From: Leifsonia xyli
GTDB taxonomy: Bacteria > Actinomycetota > Actinomycetes > Actinomycetales > Microbacteriaceae
Assembly (NCBI GenBank): GCA_003243275.1
Contig: QFQR01000003.1
Coordinates: forward strand, 248,001-312,000
Direction: 5' to 3'
Length of the DNA stretch: 64,000 nucleotides
The translations under genes were made by a program, and so were the position numbers. The notes below the pieces were generated by a model. The model saw only the letters and a list, made by a program, of their open reading frames with translations. It was not told the origin of the DNA and made no database searches. Shown here one piece after another: positions 58,191-64,000 of the stretch; positions within the stretch are counted from its first letter, which is position 1, and each line of letters starts with the position of its first letter.

Positions 58191-58931
58191 ATGGCACATC
58201 TCGACCTCGAAAACGTCACCCTCGACTACCCGATCTATACGCAGGCGTCGCGCAAGCTCACCCGCCAACTCATCCGGGTCGCTACCGGCGGCCAGCTCGA
58301 TCGCTCCGAGTCGGGACGTGTCACGGTGCGGGCGCTCGACGACCTCACCGTCTCGTTGCGCCACGGCGACCGGGTCGGTCTCATCGGTCATAACGGCTCC
58401 GGAAAGTCCACATTGCTTCGACTATTGGGGGGCATCTATCACCCCACGAGAGGCAGCGTCAGCAGGAGCGGCGTGGTCGGCTCGTTGCTCGACATCAGCC
58501 TCGGGATGTCGGGCGATGCGACCGGGCGCGAGAACATCTACCTCCGCGGGGCGCTGCAGGGCATGACGCGTCGACAGATCGATGAGCTCGTGCCCGAGAT
58601 CATCGAGTTCTCGGAACTCGGGGATTTCATCGAGCTTCCGATGCGCACGTACTCCTCCGGGATGCTCCTGCGACTGGCCTTCTCGGTGTCGACGGTGCTC
58701 TCGCCCGACATCCTGCTGATGGACGAGTGGCTCGCCGTCGGTGACGAGGCGTTTCAGGAGAAGGCGGAGGCGCGCCTGCACGAAGTGGTGTCGCGTACTT
58801 CGATCCTCGTCATCGCGAGCCACTCCGCCGGGCTGATCCAGAACCAGTGCAACCGGGTGCTCTTCCTCGAACACGGACGACTCGTGGCGGATGGCCCCCC
58901 GGCCGAGGTTCTCCCGCGATACTTCAGATGA
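58191..58931 (+). CDS. ABC-2-type polysaccharide export ATPase (Wzt/TagH-like)
   Basis: 246 residues. Walker A GHNGSGKST, Q-loop region GSLLDISLGMSGDATGREN, the family's variant signature MRTYSSGMLLRLAFSVST, Walker B ILLMDEWLAVGDEAF and the switch histidine in SILVIASHSAGL. The YSSGM form is typical for polysaccharide exporters, distinct from the LSGGQ of the exporter at 34.8 kb. It has no C-terminal glycan-binding domain, as in TagH-like short forms or exporters that do not need a capped end. ATG 58191 follows the permease stop after 2 nt. Confidence 0.92.
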   Translation: MAHLDLENVTLDYPIYTQASRKLTRQLIRVATGGQLDRSESGRVTVRALDDLTVSLRHGDRVGLIGHNGSGKSTLLRLLGGIYHPTRGSVSRSGVVGSLLDISLGMSGDATGRENIYLRGALQGMTRRQIDELVPEIIEFSELGDFIELPMRTYSSGMLLRLAFSVSTVLSPDILLMDEWLAVGDEAFQEKAEARLHEVVSRTSILVIASHSAGLIQNQCNRVLFLEHGRLVADGPPAEVLPRYFR

Positions 58932-60100
58932 TGCCTCACCCCGAATCCACCACGCAGGAGCAGCCACCCGTGAGACCCATTCAGTTGTTCGTTCCCAGCT
59001 TCCACGTGGATGAATCGCTCGAGGCGATCCGCGGATGCCTCGAGATCGGCTGGTCGGGCCTCGGCCATCTCACGGTCGAGATCGAGGAGCGTTGGAAGGA
59101 ATACGCGGGTTTCGCCCACGCCCACTTCCTCAACAGCAATACCGCGGGACTCCACCTCGCACTCGAGGTGCTGAAGCGCCGACACGGATGGCAGGACGGC
59201 GACGAGGTGATCACCACCCCGCTCACCTTCGTCTCTACCAACCACGCGGTGCTCTACTGCGACCTTGTGCCGGTCTTCGCCGACATCGACGAGTACCTCT
59301 GCATGGATCCGGAGAGTCTGCTCGAGCGCATCACGTCTCGCACGCGTGCTGTGATCTTCGTCGGCATCGGCGGCAACGTCGGTCGCTATGCCGAGGTACT
59401 CCGGATCTGCAGGGAGCGCGGCATCAAGGTGGTGCTCGACGCGGCACACATGGCGGGCACCAGACTCGGCGAGACACATGTTGGTATCGACGCGGATGCG
59501 ACCGTCTTCAGCTTCCAGGCCGTGAAGAATCTCGCGACTGCGGATTCCGGCATGGTCTGCTTCGCGGACGGTGACGACGACCGCACCGCGCGGCGACTGT
59601 CGTGGCTCGGAATCAGCAAGGACACCTACGAGCGCACCCATGGAGGGGGTGCGTACAAGTGGATGTACGAGGTGGATGAGCTCGGCTACAAGTACCACGG
59701 CAACTCGGTGATGGCGGCCCTTGCGCTCGTGGGGCTTCGCTATCTTGATGAGGAGAATGCGCAGCGACGACGCGTCGCGGCGGCCTACGACGATGCGCTC
59801 GACGGGGCGGGAGGCGTGGAGATCGTGCGGATGGCGCCTGGCTGTACGCCGTCGCGGCACCTCTACCAGATCCGGGTGGCGGAGCGGGACGCTGTCATGC
59901 TGGCGCTCAACGAGCGCGGCATCTATGCCGGAGTGCATTACCGCGACAACTCGGCGTACAGCCTCTACGCCCCCTACCGTCGGGAAACGCCGCGCGCGGC
60001 AGCGGCGAGCGACAGCCTCATCTCCCTCCCGCTGCACCTCCGTCTCACCGACGAGGACGTCGCACGAGTGGTGCACGCCGTGCGCGAGGTAGCCGGATGA
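58928..60100 (+). CDS. DegT/DnrJ/EryC1-family sugar aminotransferase
   Basis: 390 residues. The PLP lysine is K200 in VFSFQAVKNLATADSGMV. FLNSNTAGLHLALEVLKRRH and VVLDAAHMAGTRLGETHVG are cofactor-binding blocks. A KYHGNSVMAALALVGLRYLD segment corresponds to the interface helix. The ~15 N-terminal residues are polar and may not be translated, since two ATG codons (58928 and 58931) are adjacent to a run without conservation. It couples to the ATPase by ATGA. The GNAT gene that follows by overlap suggests N-acetylation of the resulting amino sugar. Confidence 0.88.
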   Translation: MMPHPESTTQEQPPVRPIQLFVPSFHVDESLEAIRGCLEIGWSGLGHLTVEIEERWKEYAGFAHAHFLNSNTAGLHLALEVLKRRHGWQDGDEVITTPLTFVSTNHAVLYCDLVPVFADIDEYLCMDPESLLERITSRTRAVIFVGIGGNVGRYAEVLRICRERGIKVVLDAAHMAGTRLGETHVGIDADATVFSFQAVKNLATADSGMVCFADGDDDRTARRLSWLGISKDTYERTHGGGAYKWMYEVDELGYKYHGNSVMAALALVGLRYLDEENAQRRRVAAAYDDALDGAGGVEIVRMAPGCTPSRHLYQIRVAERDAVMLALNERGIYAGVHYRDNSAYSLYAPYRRETPRAAAASDSLISLPLHLRLTDEDVARVVHAVREVAG

Positions 60101-60594
60101 CATCCGTCTCGATCATCCCTATCGAGCAGGGGACTGCGCGCCTGCGGATGCTCGAGGCTGCCGATCTCGTCACAACCCTCGAGTGGCGCAACCACCCCGA
60201 GAGCCGCCGTTGGTTCCTCTCGACCGATCTCGTCACGCTCGAGTCTCACGAGAACTGGTTCGCCGGCTATCTCGGACGCGATGACGACTACCTGTTCATC
60301 GTCGAAGACCAGGGCACGCCTGTCGCCCAGGTTTCGCTGTACCGCATCCGCTGGGATCGGGGGGAGGCGGAGTTCGGTCGGCTCCTCGTCGCTCCCGCGG
60401 AGCGTGGCCGCGGGCTGTCGCACCTCGTCACAGCGTTGTGTCTGCGGGCCGCCGAGCAGCTCGGGCTCGGCCGCCTCAGGCTCGAGGTGAAGGTCGACAA
60501 CGTCCGAGCGATCCGCGGATACGAACGTGCGGGATTCCGGGCCGCGGAGGGGGTATCAGGCGATGTGCTCCCGATGGAGTTGCACGTGACATGA
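60097..60594 (+). CDS. GNAT-family acetyltransferase (PseH-like)
   Basis: 165 residues. TTLEWRNHPESRRWFLSTDL and an early ESHENWFAGYLGRDDDYLF follow the PseH/RimJ-like N-terminal pattern; FGRLLVAPAERGRGLSHLVT is the acetyl-CoA loop, and VKVDNVRAIRGYERAGF the GNAT motif B. Placed between a DegT aminotransferase and a glycosyltransferase, it most likely acetylates the amino group of a sugar nucleotide. It overlaps both neighbours by 4 bp. The particular amino sugar cannot be identified. Confidence 0.88.
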   Translation: MTSVSIIPIEQGTARLRMLEAADLVTTLEWRNHPESRRWFLSTDLVTLESHENWFAGYLGRDDDYLFIVEDQGTPVAQVSLYRIRWDRGEAEFGRLLVAPAERGRGLSHLVTALCLRAAEQLGLGRLRLEVKVDNVRAIRGYERAGFRAAEGVSGDVLPMELHVT

Positions 60595-63149
60595 AGGTGC
60601 GGGAACTCATCGCGGGCAGCGTCTTCGTCGAAGGGCGCGCCCGTGCCGACGGAGCCAACCCCCTCGTGACCGTCATCCTGCCCACTTTTCGGCGCGGCGA
60701 CAGCGGGATGCTGAAAAGGTCACTCGACTCCCTCACCGCGCAGACCGTCGACGACCTCGAGATCATCGTCGTCGACGACGCGAGCATCGACTCGACCGCG
60801 GATGTGATCCGGGAGGCGATGGCCGGCGACCCACGGATCAGCCTCATCCGGCACGTTCAGAACATCGGCCTGCCCGCGGTCTCCGAGTACGAGGCCTACC
60901 GGCGCGCGCGGGGTGAACTCATCTCCTTCGCCTTCGACGACACGGTTTTCGCTCCCGACGCGCTCGAGCAGCTCATCGAGGCCAGCCGGCGCTCGCCGTC
61001 GGCCATGATCGCGGGCCACGTGCGCTATTTCAGCCGCGACCCCGGAACGGGCGAATTGACGGAAGGAACCCTGGGGCAGGGGGCCAGCGAGGCGGATCTG
61101 CTGGCGGGGTATGCCATCCCGAACAGCGGTGTGCTGATACCGCGGTTCATCCTCGAGGACGTCGGGCTGTACGACCCGCACATCTCGGTCGCGCGTGTAT
61201 GCGATTACGACCTCTGGTTGCGCGTGCGCCGACGCCATCCGATCGAGTTCGTCGATGTGTGTGTCGGGGAGGAACATGGCCCGGCCACACTGGACTCGCT
61301 CGGTGCCACCTACTCCCTGGATCACTGGGTCGCCGATGATCGCATCCGCACCCGTCGCAACGAGCTGCTGCGCCCCGACGCCTTCGCAGAGGTCGAGGTC
61401 TTCGAGAGCGGATCCTTCGCCTCCAACGTCTCCCGTCGAGTGGTGGAGCGCTTCGCGGACGCCCATCTCGCCACCCGAGATTGGATGCGGGGAACCCGCG
61501 CCTCACCGTCCGGAGCCGCCCCCGCGATCCGTGTGCCGCGCGTTCTCGTGCTCGGACATCCGCTCAACGCATCGGTGCTCCTCGTCTTCGAGGCGATGCG
61601 CGACGCCGACAGCATCCACGTGCGTTACCTCGATCGCACGAGCTGGCAGATCACCGAGCTCGCGGGGTGCGACGTGCTCGTCGTGGCGCGTGACTTCGCG
61701 TCCAGCGCCGATTGGTCGGCCGCCGCGATCGCCCTCGGCATCCCGGTGTTCTACTACCTCGATGATGACCTCCCGCGTATGTTCACGAGCGGTGAGCTGG
61801 ATGAGCGCTGGGCGCACTTCGCCCCCGTCGAGGTGAGTCGCGCACTCACCGGCTTCGCGGGGGTGATCACGAGCACCGAAGGCCTTGCCGCGAGCTTCCG
61901 CGAGCAGGGGATCCACGATCGGGTGGAGACCCTCGACATCGCTCTTCCGACGGCGATCGCGCACGACCGCCCAGCTGTGCCCGAACCCGCGGGCAGTGCC
62001 GGTATCGCGCTCTTCACGGGCGATCACCGGGTCAGCGGGTTCCTCGCGGTCGTCGTCCCTGCGTTGGTGGCCGTCGTCGAGCGCACCGGTCGTGACGTCC
62101 GACTGATCGTGCCGGAACCCGTGGTCGATGTGCTCCCGTCTCTCCCGACCTCGATTCGGGTGCAGGGATTCCCCATGAGCGCGGACTATTTCACCGCGCT
62201 CGGCGCGCTCCGTCGAGCGGGTGCAGACACGCTCGTCGTGCCCTCCTCGATGACCGGCAACCAGCGCTTCAAGACCGTGCACCCGCTGCTCACCGCCGCT
62301 GCTCTCGGAGCTCGCCTCATCGCTCCCGACCATCCGCCGTACAGTTCACTCGCGGATCTCACAGGCGTGCTGCTGCTCGACGACGCCGGGCACCGGCAGG
62401 CGTGGGAGGGCGCCTTCGCGCGGATCCTCGCGCTGGACGCCGAGGCACGTGTTCCTGCCGTCTCCGCGGAACTGCTGACATCCCGCTTCGATGGTGCGAA
62501 GAATGTGCGACTCCTGCACGACATCATCACGCCCCGACTCGGGCCGCAGACGGAGGCCGAGGCGCGCCTCACGCGGTTGTCCGGGTGGTACGCCCAGCAG
62601 CTCGCCCACAGCAGACGCGTCGCAATCGAGAGCGCAGCGGTGCCCGACGTCGGCAGCCTGCCGCGGGATGAGTTGCTCGCGTTCTATGACGTGCTCAAGA
62701 CCTCACGACGGCTGCACGTGGGCACGGCGGGCCGCGGACTGCTTTCGGTGCCGAGCGCGGGGGGCGACGTCGAGCGGAGCGTGCCGCTGAGCCTGGTGCC
62801 CTACCTCGAGTACCGTGTGTCGATCTCCGCCGGTGAGTACTCGGCGCTGCGCCTGCCGGTGGTGGGGCAGGCCGCCCCCGGCGACATCATCGGCATCGAG
62901 ATCGTGGATCCCCTCGGTCGTATCGAGCTCCACCGTGCGACGGCACTTGGATCGGAACCCGAGCTGCGAGAGGTGCTGTTCGCGCTGGATCCGTTCGTCG
63001 TCGTCGACGAGGGTGTGCGCCTGTTGCGCGTCTTCGCGACCACACGGCGTCCGCTCTCGGTCCTGGAGAAGACGGCGCGGGGTCCGTGGCGCGCCCGTCG
63101 ACCGCGTGTGCGCCTCGTCTTCTCGCTCGATACGGTGGATCAGACATGA
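60591..63149 (+). CDS. Two-domain glycosyltransferase: GT2 domain plus GT-B-like domain
   Basis: 852 residues. Residues ~23-260 are a GT2 domain: NPLVTVILPTFRRGDSGMLK, LEIIVVDDASIDSTADVI, LISFAFDDTVFAPDAL (acidic donor site) and RVCDYDLWLRVRRRHPIEFV. Residues ~310-690 resemble the protein at 56144-57358, with PVFYYLDDDLPRMFTSGEL, then GVITSTEGLAASFREQ and TGNQRFKTVHPLLTAAALGA followed by PDHPPYSSLADLTGVLLL. The rest (~700-852) has no clear match. It probably adds two residues, one per domain; this is inference. Its stop overlaps the dehydratase start. Confidence 0.8.
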   Translation: MKVRELIAGSVFVEGRARADGANPLVTVILPTFRRGDSGMLKRSLDSLTAQTVDDLEIIVVDDASIDSTADVIREAMAGDPRISLIRHVQNIGLPAVSEYEAYRRARGELISFAFDDTVFAPDALEQLIEASRRSPSAMIAGHVRYFSRDPGTGELTEGTLGQGASEADLLAGYAIPNSGVLIPRFILEDVGLYDPHISVARVCDYDLWLRVRRRHPIEFVDVCVGEEHGPATLDSLGATYSLDHWVADDRIRTRRNELLRPDAFAEVEVFESGSFASNVSRRVVERFADAHLATRDWMRGTRASPSGAAPAIRVPRVLVLGHPLNASVLLVFEAMRDADSIHVRYLDRTSWQITELAGCDVLVVARDFASSADWSAAAIALGIPVFYYLDDDLPRMFTSGELDERWAHFAPVEVSRALTGFAGVITSTEGLAASFREQGIHDRVETLDIALPTAIAHDRPAVPEPAGSAGIALFTGDHRVSGFLAVVVPALVAVVERTGRDVRLIVPEPVVDVLPSLPTSIRVQGFPMSADYFTALGALRRAGADTLVVPSSMTGNQRFKTVHPLLTAAALGARLIAPDHPPYSSLADLTGVLLLDDAGHRQAWEGAFARILALDAEARVPAVSAELLTSRFDGAKNVRLLHDIITPRLGPQTEAEARLTRLSGWYAQQLAHSRRVAIESAAVPDVGSLPRDELLAFYDVLKTSRRLHVGTAGRGLLSVPSAGGDVERSVPLSLVPYLEYRVSISAGEYSALRLPVVGQAAPGDIIGIEIVDPLGRIELHRATALGSEPELREVLFALDPFVVVDEGVRLLRVFATTRRPLSVLEKTARGPWRARRPRVRLVFSLDTVDQT

Positions 63150-64000
63150 CGACGACCGCGCAGGCGCTGGCGCTCATGCGCGAGGTGGCCACCACGCAGA
63201 GTGTCGAGTTGGTCGATGGGCCGGCGGGCGACTGGCAGCTCCGTGACGGACAGTTCGTGAACACCCGCGCGGACTTCTTCCGCATCATCGGTGCCCGGAT
63301 CGACGGCCGGGAGGAGTTGCTCATCCGACAGCAGGAGACTGCACTCGTCGGGCTCCTGGTGTCGCGTGGTCGCGGGGGGCTCCGCCTGCTGCTGTCGGCG
63401 CGCGCAGAGCCCGGACTGCATGGCGGCTGCCAGCTGAGCGCAACCGTGCAGTCGACGCCGAGCAACTACGAGCGACGTCACGGTGGTGCAGCCACCCCGC
63501 GTCTCGACGATATCCTCGCGCCCGTCGACGAGGCCCGCGTGCTGCACGACTCCCTGCAGTATGACTGGGCCCAGTACTACGACCGTAAGACGAAACGGTT
63601 CCGCATCGTTGAGACGGATGCCGCCGAGCCGACCCCTCCGGCGATGGCCTGGGTTCCCGAGCAGACCGTGCGCGAACTCGCCCGCCATGACTTCACGCTC
63701 ACCTCCGACCTGCGTGCGGCGCTCGCTCTGCTGCCGGGCGCGTCGGCTTCGACCTCCGGGGCGACCACCTCGATCGGGGAGGGCTCGCGCATCGATGAGC
63801 GAGACAGCATCGACGAGGTGCCGATCGAGCGGATGCACGACTGGATGCTCGCACCATCCGGGATCGTGACGACGCTGCGTGATCGGGATCTGGTCTGGGC
63901 GACGACGCGCTCCTCCACGCGGGAGATCATGGAGTGGTCTCAACCGCTCATGAGGGTGAACGAACCGCTGCGGGTCGAATTGGCGCATCGCGCGGTCGGG
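63146..64000 (+). CDS. NDP-hexose 2,3-dehydratase (EvaA/TylX3-like), truncated by window edge
   Basis: The frame is open from the ATG at 63146 to the last base, giving 285 residues of a protein normally near 450-480. Family marks are LLVSRGRGGLRLLLSARAEP, QLSATVQSTPSNYERRHGG, then SLQYDWAQYYDRKTKRFRIV in the first half, and EIMEWSQPLMRVNEPLRVEL at the start of the second homologous half. EvaA-type enzymes remove the 2-hydroxyl of dTDP-4-keto-6-deoxyglucose, the RmlB product, starting 2,6-dideoxy sugars. Since rmlB is in the window, the substrate is available. It overlaps the preceding GT by ATGA. The C-terminal part lies outside. Confidence 0.85.
   Translation, partial: MTTTAQALALMREVATTQSVELVDGPAGDWQLRDGQFVNTRADFFRIIGARIDGREELLIRQQETALVGLLVSRGRGGLRLLLSARAEPGLHGGCQLSATVQSTPSNYERRHGGAATPRLDDILAPVDEARVLHDSLQYDWAQYYDRKTKRFRIVETDAAEPTPPAMAWVPEQTVRELARHDFTLTSDLRAALALLPGASASTSGATTSIGEGSRIDERDSIDEVPIERMHDWMLAPSGIVTTLRDRDLVWATTRSSTREIMEWSQPLMRVNEPLRVELAHRAVG

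Noticed and set aside
1..64000. CRISPR arrays, tRNA or rRNA genes
   Set aside because: No regularly spaced direct repeats and no tRNA- or rRNA-like segment were seen. The two 33-nt repeats are 6 kb apart and do not form an array.

Overview
The window is very GC-rich DNA with the gene style of an actinobacterium, most likely a member of the Microbacteriaceae. This rests on the birA / PH-domain / gtrA / purK-purE / LCP order at the left end, the many ATGA and GTGA start/stop overlaps, the frequent GTG starts, the frequent leaderless-type promoters, and a 33-nt intergenic palindromic repeat of a kind I associate with this family. The assignment is inference, because no rRNA or other species marker is present. 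I see no tRNA, rRNA, CRISPR array or insertion sequence.

Layout. 1-4.4 kb: chromosomal backbone (birA 3' end, PH-domain membrane protein, GtrA-like protein, purK, purE, LCP-family cell-wall glycopolymer ligase). 4.4-10.8 kb, leftward: AlgX/AlgJ-like and MBOAT O-acetylation pair, a GT4, rmlD, rmlB, a GT2. 10.9-16.1 kb, rightward: GT2, rmlC, rmlA, GT4, Wzx-like flippase. 16.1-21.9 kb: three DUF2142 membrane paralogues with a polyprenyl-phosphate-type GT2 and a DUF2304 protein. 21.9-36.6 kb: a mosaic with three WbpG-type sugar amidotransferases (one fused to a class II glutaminase), HisH-like and HisF-like partners, a nucleotide-sugar dehydrogenase, five GT4 enzymes and a PglK/MsbA-like ABC flippase. 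36.7-43.2 kb: a secreted VCBS/FG-GAP protein, a hexapeptide acyltransferase, an SDR, a DegT aminotransferase and a GT-like protein. 43.1-48.5 kb, leftward: WbpB-, WbpE- and WbpD-like enzymes and two O-antigen-polymerase-like proteins. 48.6-56.0 kb: an unrelated interlude (methyltransferase, UGT-like GT, small membrane proteins, NarL-type two-component system, acyl-CoA dehydrogenase), flanked by the two repeat copies. 56.1-64.0 kb: a second glycan operon with an ABC-2 exporter, GTs, a DegT aminotransferase, a GNAT acetyltransferase and the start of an NDP-hexose 2,3-dehydratase that runs off the right end.

Working together. The window encodes complete dTDP-L-rhamnose synthesis (RmlA, B, C, D). 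It also has WbpA-, WbpB-, WbpE- and WbpD-type enzymes, enough in principle to make a UDP-2,3-diacetamido-2,3-dideoxy uronic acid. WbpG/HisH/HisF-type enzymes could then convert an acetamido group to an acetamidino group. No WbpI-type 2-epimerase is visible, so the product may keep the gluco configuration. Wzx, two Wzy-like proteins and the LCP protein would flip, polymerise and attach the glycan, MBOAT/AlgX could O-acetylate it, and the DUF2142/GT2/DUF2304 set could add lipid-linked side groups outside the membrane. The right-hand operon looks like a separate ABC-exported glycan with a deoxyamino sugar.

The most unusual part is the amidotransferase mosaic: three WbpG paralogues, two of which have lost most of a cysteine cluster, two different types of ammonia source, and a visibly duplicated WbpG-GT4 unit.
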